64,000 nt of DNA, from positions 2,728,001 to 2,792,000 of the forward strand of contig NZ_JAVDYJ010000001.1 in assembly GCF_031458395.1 (NCBI RefSeq), in the 5' to 3' direction. This DNA comes from Enteractinococcus fodinae. Lineage in GTDB: Bacteria; Actinomycetota; Actinomycetes; Actinomycetales; Micrococcaceae. The stretch's first letter is position 1. Each line of letters starts with the position of its first letter. Positions 53,509 through 60,907 of the stretch are shown piece by piece. The notes under the pieces are model-generated. The model saw nothing but the letters and a program-made list of their open reading frames with translations. It ran no database searches and had not been told where the DNA came from. Both the position numbers and the translations under genes were made by a program.

Positions 53509-54612
53509 TTAGGACCAGAAGTCGGTCCCTTCTCCAACCGCCTGCGGCGGCCATTCAGGAGTGGATGCGGGGGTGCGAGAGAAGCGTGGCGCAGGTGCGG
53601 GTTGAGGCACGCCGCCAAGTTCTGTAAAGGTATGCCGCGAGCGCATGTGCCCGTCCTGGAGAGCTTCTTCGTAGGTCAGGACTGGAGTGACGCATGCATC
53701 GGTACCGGCAAATACTGAAGTCCAGTGTGCCATGTCCTCGGTCAAGAATCGCTCGGCGAAGATTTCTTTCAACCGGGGCCAATTGGCTTTGTCAGCGCGG
53801 TCGGGTGCGATGTCTTTGACGTTGAGACCCTCTAGTAGCAGTTCATAGAATTGCGGTTCGATGGAACCAACTGCCATATAACGGCCATCGCGGGTTTCAT
53901 AGACGCCGTACCACGGGGCGCTGCCGTCAAGCGGGTTCGAGAATGGTGTGTCAGTCCAGCTCCCCATTCCACGCATCGACCAGATCTGCAGCCCGAGCAT
54001 GGCTGCTCCGTCAACCATGGCCGAGTCAATGACCTGACCCCGACCTGAGGTGGAGCGCTCGTGAAGTGCTGACAGGACCCCCAGCAGTAGGAACATGGTC
54101 CCTCCGCCGTAGTCGCCCACAAGGTTGAGCGGGACAGCAGGACGTTGGGAGGGGTCAGTAATGGCTGACAGGTGGCCGGTCAGCGAGATGTAGTTGATAT
54201 CGTGTCCAGCGTCGGCGCAACGTTGACCATACTGGCCCCAGCCGGTCATCCGTCCAATGATCAGGCGCGGGTTATTTTCCAGCAACACCTCTGGATCCAA
54301 CCCCAGCCGTTCGATGGTTCCGGGGCGGAAGCCTTCGAGTAATACGTCGGCGGTTTTCAGCGATTCGATGAGGCGTGCTCGATCAGCTTCGTCTTTCAGA
54401 TCAAGCTGAACAACGCGGCGACCTCGTCGGACGATATCGGTTATTTGATTCGGCTCTTTTGCGCCCGGTCGCTCGACCAACACAACGTCGGCACCGAGGT
54501 CTGACAGCATTGCTCCCGCAAGGGGCACCGGTCCGATAGCGCCGAGCTCAACGACCTTGAGTCCCGTTAACGGGCCCCGGCCTGCGGAGTAGGCTTCTGG
54601 TTGATTAGACAA
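53509..54612 (-). CDS. Alpha-methylacyl-CoA racemase (CaiB superfamily)
   Basis: 367 residues, TTG start with AGGAG upstream. The N terminus LTGLKVVELGAIGPVPLAGAMLSDLGADVVLVERPG (about 15-50) and the segment GWGQYGQRCADAGHDINYISLTG (about 125-147), which carries the catalytic His of racemases in AGHDINY, separate it from true CoA transferases. The enzyme epimerises (2R)/(2S)-2-methylacyl-CoA so that the S-specific ACADs can act. Presence of this gene is the best clue that the island degrades methyl-branched chains. Downstream of a thiolase gene on the same strand. Confidence 0.92.
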   Translation of the reverse strand: MSNQPEAYSAGRGPLTGLKVVELGAIGPVPLAGAMLSDLGADVVLVERPGAKEPNQITDIVRRGRRVVQLDLKDEADRARLIESLKTADVLLEGFRPGTIERLGLDPEVLLENNPRLIIGRMTGWGQYGQRCADAGHDINYISLTGHLSAITDPSQRPAVPLNLVGDYGGGTMFLLLGVLSALHERSTSGRGQVIDSAMVDGAAMLGLQIWSMRGMGSWTDTPFSNPLDGSAPWYGVYETRDGRYMAVGSIEPQFYELLLEGLNVKDIAPDRADKANWPRLKEIFAERFLTEDMAHWTSVFAGTDACVTPVLTYEEALQDGHMRSRHTFTELGGVPQPAPAPRFSRTPASTPEWPPQAVGEGTDFWS

Positions 54613-54730
54613 ATTGTCTCCTAAGAATCTCTCAATACTTCCCGTTAAGTTCTAATGCGGTTAAATTCTTTTGGCCGGGAGCGGTAGTGGGTGTCGACAA
54701 CGCTCGCCAGTGTGGTTATCGGATGGAGCC

Positions 54731-54759
54731 GGCTCTTCCGACAGAACGCCGGAAGAGCC
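54731..54759 (-). terminator. Hairpin after the thiolase gene
   Basis: Perfect 10-bp stem GGCTCTTCCG / CGGAAGAGCC, no T run; might reduce rather than stop read-through into the racemase gene. Confidence 0.55.
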
Positions 54760-54773
54760 TGGCCGGTCTGAAC

Positions 54774-55940
54774 CTAGTTCATCAATTCGAGAATGCTGGC
54801 GTTGGCCTGGCCGCCGGCTTCACACATGGTCTGCAGACCATACTGCGTGCCGGTACGTTTCATGTAGTGAATCATGTCGGTCATGATGCGCGCACCTGAG
54901 CCGCCCAATGGGTGCCCCAGAGCGATGGCCCCGCCGTTGGGGTTCAGCCGGGCTGGGTCAGCGCCGATTTCACATAGCCATGCCGCAGGCACGGACGCGA
55001 AGGCTTCATTGACCTCGAAGACGCCGATCTGATCAACTGATAGCCCTGACTTCTGCAAAGCTTTCTGTGTAGCCGGGATCGGTGCGGTGAGCATAGTGAT
55101 GGGATCAGCGCCACCCAGAGCCGCAGTGTGGAGCCGCGCAATCGGTTCGAGGCCCAATTCTTCGGCTTTTTCCGCGGACATCACGAGTATTGCGGATGCT
55201 CCGTCTGAGATCTGGGATGAGTTGCCGGCGGTGATGACGCCATCATCGCGGAAGACCGTCTTGAGCTTGCCTAAAGTCTCTAATGTGCCTCCGGGCCGGA
55301 TTCCTTCGTCTTCTTTAAAGAGGAACTCGTTGCCTTCTTTATCGAGCCCAGTGATCGGCAGGATCTGATCAGCGAAGTCTCCCCGTTCAGTCGCAGCCTT
55401 CGCTCGAGCGTGCGAGTCCAGAGCCATCTGATCTAGCTGCTCGCGGGTGAAACCCCACTGCTCGGCGATCATCTCGGCGCCTTCGCCTTGGCTAAAACTG
55501 TCCTGACCATACCGGGCTTCGATGTCTGGGCCATAAGGCTTACCGGGGCCGTTGTTCCGGTTGGTACCCATGGGGACGCGAGTCATGCTCTCAACACCGC
55601 CTGCTACCACGATGTCAGCATGACCTGCGACGACCGATGAGATGGCAAAGGTTAGAGCCTGCTGGGACGAGCCGCAGGCTCGGTCTACCGTGGTGCCAGG
55701 AGTTGTTTCAGGCCATCCGGCGCCTAGGGCAGCCCAACGAGCCACATTGCCGGCTTGCTCCCCTACCTGGACGACACAGCCGAAAATGACATCATCGACA
55801 AGCGCAGGATCTAACGAGTTCCGCTCGGCCAGCCCTTTCAGAACATGACTGCCCAATTGCACGGGGTGAATGTCCCGCAATGCGCCACCACGTTTGCCAA
55901 CGGGTGTCCGCACCGCATCTACGATCACTGCTTCAACCAA
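54774..55940 (-). CDS. Acetyl-CoA acyltransferase (thiolase, FadA-type)
   Basis: 388 residues, TTG start behind AGGAG. Nucleophile in DRACGSSQQALTFA (Cys about 89), GGVESMTRVPMG (about 117-128), His in NGGAIALGHPLGGSGARIMTDM (about 342) and second Cys in QTMCEAGGQANASILELMN. The GGVESMTRVPMG and CEAGGQANA segments are those of thiolases for medium or branched ketoacyl-CoA in actinobacteria. Cleaves the ketoacyl-CoA to acetyl- or propionyl-CoA. Its promoter region carries a GGTGA-N6-TCACA site. Confidence 0.94.
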   Translation of the reverse strand: MVEAVIVDAVRTPVGKRGGALRDIHPVQLGSHVLKGLAERNSLDPALVDDVIFGCVVQVGEQAGNVARWAALGAGWPETTPGTTVDRACGSSQQALTFAISSVVAGHADIVVAGGVESMTRVPMGTNRNNGPGKPYGPDIEARYGQDSFSQGEGAEMIAEQWGFTREQLDQMALDSHARAKAATERGDFADQILPITGLDKEGNEFLFKEDEGIRPGGTLETLGKLKTVFRDDGVITAGNSSQISDGASAILVMSAEKAEELGLEPIARLHTAALGGADPITMLTAPIPATQKALQKSGLSVDQIGVFEVNEAFASVPAAWLCEIGADPARLNPNGGAIALGHPLGGSGARIMTDMIHYMKRTGTQYGLQTMCEAGGQANASILELMN

Positions 55941-55998
55941 AGGAACTCCTCAAAATTTTAGTATGTTGATTCGACTGCTAGTAATACATTATATATTG

Positions 55999-56014
55999 TG
56001 TGATTGAGTTCACC
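55999..56014 (-). promoter_or_regulatory. CRP/GlxR-like site before the thiolase-racemase unit
   Basis: Minus strand GGTGAACTCAATCACA: nine of ten positions of TGTGA-N6-TCACA, and the same TCAATCACA end as the sites at 34197 and 35456. Confidence 0.45.
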
Positions 56015-56173
56015 ATATACTACCAGCTCTAACGAGATCTCATGAAGGTAAAACCGCATCCCCAATTTCCAGGCTGAAGAAGAAACGCGACAAGGTCGAA
56101 CCCCGAATCCAGCGCTCTTGGACGTGTCTTTTAAACGCATTGCAACTGATCGTTGACCGGACCCGAATTCAAA

Positions 56174-56189
56174 TGTAATCTAAGTCACG
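56174..56189 (+). promoter_or_regulatory. Weak CRP/GlxR-like site upstream of dctQM
   Basis: TGTAATCTAAGTCACG, eight of ten consensus positions, 405 bp before dctQ. Confidence 0.3.
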
Positions 56190-56470
56190 CAGCTCATGGC
56201 TTCTGCACATGGATGCGCAGTTATATGGAGGAGAGAGCTATTCGAGGACTTTCACGGGACCAGAGGATCACAGAGCCCTTTTGAGTACTCACATCTTCAT
56301 ATGACAGACCGCAGCTGCCTTGCAATACCGCTGAGTGGGCATGCAGCACAACGCCGGGCCACTCAGCATCAACATCACCCCGCAAAGCCCAAAACGCAGG
56401 CTGATTTACCGGCTGCGGTGCACCAGACGGAAGGCTACGTATGTACCCACTCGAAAAACAGGCAGTACCG

Positions 56471-56488
56471 GCGCCTCAGGTGAGGCGC
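56471..56488 (+). terminator. Hairpin in the dctQM leader
   Basis: Perfect 8-bp arms GCGCCTCA / TGAGGCGC; a short T tract (CTTTTC) follows eight bases later. Could be a leader attenuator or the 3' end of a small RNA. Confidence 0.4.
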
Positions 56489-56593
56489 TAACTACTTTTC
56501 GAGTGACGTATGTTGTGGGATTACTCAGATAACCGAATGCACATGTAAGTCGCGGTTTTGCGACCGACTCAGACACCTCAAAGAGAGCCTGCT

Positions 56594-57127
56594 ATGTTAA
56601 CAAAAATCAACGATCGTCTCAATAGGACGCTCTCGGTCATTACCGCCGTGGTATTGATCGTAATGATGCTCCACGTCGTGGCACACGCAGTACTCCGCTT
56701 TCTCTTTAGTTCACCGATCTACGGCACTAATGAGATGGTGCAATACTGGTACCTTCCCTTGGTAGCCCTTCTGGGCATCCCTGCGGCCCAACTGCAAAAG
56801 CAACACATCACCGTGACACTGGCCACCGGACAGATGAATTTCTGGAACGCCGCCATTTACAAAATGTTCGCAGCGTTACTCGGATTCGGTGTCAGCCTCC
56901 TCTGGGCCTGGTTTGGTTTCGAAGAAGCTCTACATCGGATGTCAATTGGCGCGACCGCGGGCGTAACGGACGTCACCATATGGCCCGTGTATTTTCTCGT
57001 CCCATTGACCTTCTTACTACTTGCGGCACTTTACATCGTTGAAATGGTAGCGGTTCGGCGCGCTGACGATCCTGAAGAACCACTGGTCAGCGAAACCGCC
57101 GACGATATAGAAACAGCCAGCAAGTGA
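56594..57127 (+). CDS. dctQ: TRAP transporter small membrane subunit DctQ
   Basis: 177 residues from ATG 56594 (AAGAGAG seven bases upstream); the longer frame adds 12 residues without a ribosome site. Four hydrophobic helices: VITAVVLIVMMLHVVAHAVLRF (about 17-38), the YLPLVALLGIPAA region (about 52-64), MFAALLGFGVSLLWAWFGF (about 91-109) and VYFLVPLTFLLLAALYIV (about 132-149). Conserved NEMVQYWYLPL motif of DctQ proteins. It bridges the binding protein and the DctM channel. With DctM it is the only TRAP membrane pair in the window. Confidence 0.93.
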   Translation: MLTKINDRLNRTLSVITAVVLIVMMLHVVAHAVLRFLFSSPIYGTNEMVQYWYLPLVALLGIPAAQLQKQHITVTLATGQMNFWNAAIYKMFAALLGFGVSLLWAWFGFEEALHRMSIGATAGVTDVTIWPVYFLVPLTFLLLAALYIVEMVAVRRADDPEEPLVSETADDIETASK

Positions 57128-57164
57128 TATCACTCAACCTATTAGGTCCCATCAGGAGAACTCT

Positions 57165-58685
57165 ATGACCGTCGAAACTGGGAAACCCCCCGTTAGTACC
57201 ACCCCGGCCATTTTGCCGGCTGACACAAGAAGCAGGAAACCCACAGCAAAAGCCCTGATCATCGGTTTTGGTTTGATTGCTGTGTGTCTGGTGGGCTTGT
57301 TCACTAGTACGTCCAACGCAATGGCAGGCATGTGGTGCGTATTCCTCATGCTCGTCTTGATATTCCTAGCAGTGCCCGTCGCGCTTGCGTTGTCTATTCC
57401 CAGTATCGTCGGTGTCTTCGCCATTAGCGGCGCTCCGGCCTCGATGAATATCCTCTCCACAGCCCCGTACAACACGGTGGCAAGCTGGAGCTTCAGCGTC
57501 ATCCCAGCCTTTATTTTCATGGGCATGCTTCTTACCCAGTCCGGCATGACGACGAGGATCTACACAGCCACAGATCGTTGGTTCTCCTGGCTGCCCGGTG
57601 GTATTGGTGTGGGGACCACCGCTGCTGGTGCTGGTCTGGCATCTGTTTCAGGCTCAACCATTGGTATGACTTACACACTGGCGCGAGCTGGTCTTCCGGA
57701 AATGTTGCGCATGGGCTACGACAGGCGTATGGCAGTGGGTACAGTGATTATCGCTGGGCTGCCCGGCGCGCTGATTCCGCCCTCGATCCTTCTGGTTGTT
57801 TATGCAGGAATCGCTAGTGTTCCAGTGGGACCACAGCTTGTGGCAGGCGCAGTACCGGGCATCCTCATTGCTATCACCTACGCAATCTTTATTCTGATTC
57901 TGGCGCTGATCTTCCCCAAGCTTGTCGGACGTACGAAGGACGCCAAAAAGGGCCCGAAAGTGACATGGGGCGAACGCTTCCACTCCCTGGGTCAGGTTTG
58001 GGGCTTCCCCGTCATCATGATCGTCTTGTTCGGTGGGCTGTTCTCGGGCGTCTTTACACCTACTGAAGCAGGTGCAGCGGCTGCCCTAACAGCACTTGCC
58101 CTGTGTATTTTCTACACTCGCAAGAATCAGCCATTGAAGCAGGTCTCTCAAGCGGCCTTCGCGGCAGTTGCTTCCACGGCAGCGATCTTCTTCATTATGA
58201 TCGGCGCCGAAATGCTCACGCGACTGCTGGCGATCACTGGCCTTGCCCAAATCGTCACCGACTTCATCGTCGGGATGGGTCTAGGCAGAATCGCGTTCCT
58301 GATGATCCTCATCGTGGTCTATATCATCTTGGGCATGTTCTTCGACACCCTGTCGATGATGCTGCTGACGATTCCGATTCTCCTGCCTACCCTCGAAGCG
58401 ATGGACGTCAACCCACTATGGTTCGGTGTCTTTGTGATTCTTCTCGGCGAACTCGGAATGATCACCCCACCGGTTGGTATTTTGTCCTTCATCGTTCATG
58501 GCATCGCGCAGGATCCTGAGGTCAACCAGGGACAAAAGATCAGCCTTGGCGACGTCTTTACATCGCTCGTCTGGTTCCTCCCGGTCTCGGTAGTGTTCCT
58601 CATGATTATGATCTTCTTCCCAGAAATGACAGAAGTCTTACCGAATCTCATGGAGTCTATGAGCGGTGGTGCACCACCTGAGTAA
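57165..58685 (+). CDS. dctM: TRAP transporter large permease subunit DctM
   Basis: 506 residues, AGGAGAA before the ATG, 37 bases after dctQ. Family landmarks: VPVALALSIPSIVGVF (about 66-81), SWSFSVIPAFIFMGMLLTQSG (about 106-126), AGAGLASVSGSTIGMTYTLARAGLPEMLRMGYDRRMAVGTVIIAGLPGALIPPS (about 152-205), TEAGAAAALTALAL and FVILLGELGMITPPVGILSFIVHG (about 425-448). About 12-13 membrane helices with an N-terminal lead of about 25 residues. Uses the sodium or proton gradient to take up the acid released by a DctP protein. A small GTCAAACC / GGTTTGAC hairpin (58692-58711) follows the stop. Confidence 0.95.
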   Translation: MTVETGKPPVSTTPAILPADTRSRKPTAKALIIGFGLIAVCLVGLFTSTSNAMAGMWCVFLMLVLIFLAVPVALALSIPSIVGVFAISGAPASMNILSTAPYNTVASWSFSVIPAFIFMGMLLTQSGMTTRIYTATDRWFSWLPGGIGVGTTAAGAGLASVSGSTIGMTYTLARAGLPEMLRMGYDRRMAVGTVIIAGLPGALIPPSILLVVYAGIASVPVGPQLVAGAVPGILIAITYAIFILILALIFPKLVGRTKDAKKGPKVTWGERFHSLGQVWGFPVIMIVLFGGLFSGVFTPTEAGAAAALTALALCIFYTRKNQPLKQVSQAAFAAVASTAAIFFIMIGAEMLTRLLAITGLAQIVTDFIVGMGLGRIAFLMILIVVYIILGMFFDTLSMMLLTIPILLPTLEAMDVNPLWFGVFVILLGELGMITPPVGILSFIVHGIAQDPEVNQGQKISLGDVFTSLVWFLPVSVVFLMIMIFFPEMTEVLPNLMESMSGGAPPE

Positions 58686-58751
58686 ACACGAGTCAAACCA
58701 CTAGGTTTGACCAACACCTACGCAGCAACGGTTATGGTGAGTAATCCATGA

Positions 58752-58801
58752 CTTTGGGGGTCGTCGTCAGTGCGAAAGAGCACTGGCAACGACCCCCAAA
58801 G
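58752..58801. terminator. Bidirectional terminator between dctM and the GntR gene
   Basis: Thirteen-bp outer stem CTTTGGGGGTCGT / ACGACCCCCAAAG and inner CAGTGC / GCACTG, followed by CTTTGAT. Confidence 0.82.
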
Positions 58802-58868
58802 CTTTGATAAAGGGTGGCGCCCACTAGGGACGTTTACCCGACGGGCGTCGCAGCACGCGAGTGCAGTA

Positions 58869-59516
58869 TTAACCAAAGCGACGAAGGGTCGTTACTTCAG
58901 TTGCTCCTCGATGGTCGTCACTGGCCTGAATCACGGCCTCGACATCCTGGTCTCGAATCGCCTGAATGATGCGCTCATGATCAGCAATAATTTGGGACAG
59001 CGAGCCACGCTCTTGAATGTAGAGCGAGCGATAAAACGTGGACATGTACCATAACCGCTCTACTTCCTTTCGGACTAACGCCAAATCCGAATATTCAAAA
59101 AAGCGGAAATGAAATCTTTGATTTCTCTCTTGAAACTCTCCATGCGTGTCGTCTGCGGAGACCATTGCGAGTTGCTGATTCAAGGCGGAAAGCTCATCGG
59201 TGTCGACCGCTGAGAGATCGATGGAACGAATCAGGGCCGTCTCCAATAGGCGACGCATGAGATAGATTTCGACCAGATCCGAACTTTTGAAGCGCGCCAC
59301 CGTGAACCCCACGTTAGGTTTGTACACGAGGACACCTTCTGCGTGAAGCGAGGATAAGGCCTCGCGCACCGGTATCCGCGACAGGTTGAGCTTCACCGCT
59401 AACTCCGCCTGGTGCACTTTCTCGCCAGGAAGTAGCTCACCATCGACAATCATTTGTCGGATCTGGTGAAGGGTGCTTTCAACACTCGTCTTCTTCGTCC
59501 CACTCACATCGTTCAC
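58869..59516 (-). CDS. GntR-family regulator, FadR/FCD type
   Basis: 215 residues from GTG 59516, seven bases after GGGAGA. The frame is open up to an ATG at 59630, but that codon lies inside the palindromic operator, so the short form is preferred. N-terminal winged helix TLHQIRQMIVDGELLPGEKVHQAELAVKLNLSRIPVREALSSLHAEGVLVYKPNVGFTVA (about 13-72); C-terminal all-helical FCD ligand domain with DTHGEFQERNQRFHFRFFEYSDLALV (metal-binding Asp/His pattern) and IIADHERIIQAIRDQDVEAV. FCD regulators usually sense organic acids. Divergent from the ACAD operon and convergent with dctM. Confidence 0.92.
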   Translation of the reverse strand: MNDVSGTKKTSVESTLHQIRQMIVDGELLPGEKVHQAELAVKLNLSRIPVREALSSLHAEGVLVYKPNVGFTVARFKSSDLVEIYLMRRLLETALIRSIDLSAVDTDELSALNQQLAMVSADDTHGEFQERNQRFHFRFFEYSDLALVRKEVERLWYMSTFYRSLYIQERGSLSQIIADHERIIQAIRDQDVEAVIQASDDHRGATEVTTLRRFG

Positions 59517-59611
59517 TCTAATTCTCCCTTGCCTTGGGGTCGTCGCAACGCGAACCAGCGCTTGGTCATGTAACGCGAACCATTCCTGCGTCAAAAGCTT
59601 GCCCTTGTCTG

Positions 59612-59631
59612 TGTACATTATTGTATACATT
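59612..59631. promoter_or_regulatory. GntR/FadR-type operator
   Basis: ATTGTATACATT (59620-59631) is a near-perfect palindrome around TGTATACA, the usual FCD-regulator operator shape; a related TGTACA lies at 59612. Placed between the GntR gene and the ACAD operon it should control both. Confidence 0.65.
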
Positions 59632-59776
59632 TAGTATTGTGAGATAGGTCGCACCGTCGACCAAGATTTGACGCACGAAAATGACGGTCCAGAATGAACG
59701 ACTCGACGGTTTCAAGAACTGCCGACTCCCACCTTCACGACGTGACGTTTCATTAGATGCTGTATTCGGAGGAACT

Positions 59777-60907
59777 ATGCGCTTACCACCCACCACGTTG
59801 ACGGATGCGGAACGCTCCCTTCAACTCGAGGTGCGGACTTACCTCGATGAACGCCTACCAGAGGGGTCCTACGCACTAGGCCTCGGCATGGCCGCGGGAG
59901 TGGACCCGGAGTTTTCGAAAGATCTCGGCGCTCAAGGTTGGCTCGGAATGGCGTTGCCGACCGAATACGGCGGTCACAGCAGAAGCGCTGTCGAACGACT
60001 CGTGGTCGTGGAAGAGCTCCTCCGTCGCGGAGCGCCCGTCGGGTATCACTGGATCGCCGACCGCCAGTCCGGTCCGAACATCGCCGCAAACGGCACGGAA
60101 GAGCAAAAACAGAAATACCTGCCGGGGATTGCACGCGGTGAGCTGTCGTTCTCCATTGGTATGAGCGAAGCTGATTCCGGTTCTGATCTAGCCTCAGTAC
60201 GTACCCGAGCCGAAGCGGTCGACGGCGGATGGAAGGTCAACGGCACAAAGATTTGGACCAGCGGGGCACATAAGGCCACCCAAATCCTGTCGCTATTCCG
60301 CACTTCAGATGAGCGCCACGGAGGTCTGACACAGTTCATCGTTGACCGTGACACTCCGGGCGTAACAGTCAATCCAATTCCTTTCATCGACGGCACGTCC
60401 GATTTTTGTGAAGTTGTATTCGAAGACGCTTTCATCCCTGACGAGCAGCGCTTAGGCGAAGTCGGTGCGGGCTGGGGCCAAAACACCAGCGAACTTGCGC
60501 TCGAACGTGGCGGAGTGGATCGCTGGATCACCCCGATGCCCATCCTGGAGCACTGGGTAGCCAACCAAATTAAGGAAGCCGGACCGGTAGCAGAGGATCA
60601 GTTGGGCTCCATCGTGGCGCGTTGCTGGGCATTCCGGGGAATGTCGTTATCTATTGCTCGACTCGTGGACCAGGGCTACTCCCCCGTCCACGAAGCCGCG
60701 TTAGTCAAAGAGATGGCTACTCGCTTTGAGCAAGAATGCGTCCGGACCGTATCGCAGTGGCTAGGACGTCCACCGCAGCACGACGCTGAAGACCCCTATG
60801 AACGTCTCCTTGCGCAAGCCTGCCTGGTGGCTCCATCGTGGTCCATTCGCGGTGGCACAAATGAAATCCTGCGCAACGTAATCTCGAAAGGACTGACCCG
60901 GAAGTGA
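59777..60907 (+). CDS. Acyl-CoA dehydrogenase, FAD-binding subunit of a pair
   Basis: 376 residues from ATG 59777 behind GGAGGAAC; the frame opens 32 codons earlier without family sequence. SFSIGMSEADSGSDLASVRTRAEAVDGGWKVNGTKIWTSGAHKATQ (about 120-165) with the FAD segment, GWGQNTSELALERGGVDRWI, and the C-terminal SIRGGTNEILRNVISKGL (about 356-373). The usual EGGT is RGGT here. Stop overlaps the start of the shorter ACAD (GTGA), so the two very likely form a heteromeric enzyme. Confidence 0.93.
   Translation: MRLPPTTLTDAERSLQLEVRTYLDERLPEGSYALGLGMAAGVDPEFSKDLGAQGWLGMALPTEYGGHSRSAVERLVVVEELLRRGAPVGYHWIADRQSGPNIAANGTEEQKQKYLPGIARGELSFSIGMSEADSGSDLASVRTRAEAVDGGWKVNGTKIWTSGAHKATQILSLFRTSDERHGGLTQFIVDRDTPGVTVNPIPFIDGTSDFCEVVFEDAFIPDEQRLGEVGAGWGQNTSELALERGGVDRWITPMPILEHWVANQIKEAGPVAEDQLGSIVARCWAFRGMSLSIARLVDQGYSPVHEAALVKEMATRFEQECVRTVSQWLGRPPQHDAEDPYERLLAQACLVAPSWSIRGGTNEILRNVISKGLTRK

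Larger units (their letters stand above)
55941..56593. other. 653-bp region without a convincing gene before dctQM
   Basis: Contains the AT-rich thiolase promoter (55960-56010), CRP-like sites at 55999 and 56174, a perfect hairpin GCGCCTCA-GG-TGAGGCGC (56471-56488) followed by TAACTACTTTTC, and a small GTCGC / GCGAC hairpin near 56550. The only longer plus-strand frame (56196-56483) has a composition unlike the neighbouring proteins and no good ribosome site. A long dctQM leader or a small RNA ending at the 56471 hairpin is possible. Confidence 0.5.

Noticed and set aside
56196-56483. 95-codon frame upstream of dctQ
   Set aside because: His/Gln/Arg-rich with no family features or good ribosome site; overlaps a hairpin at its end.
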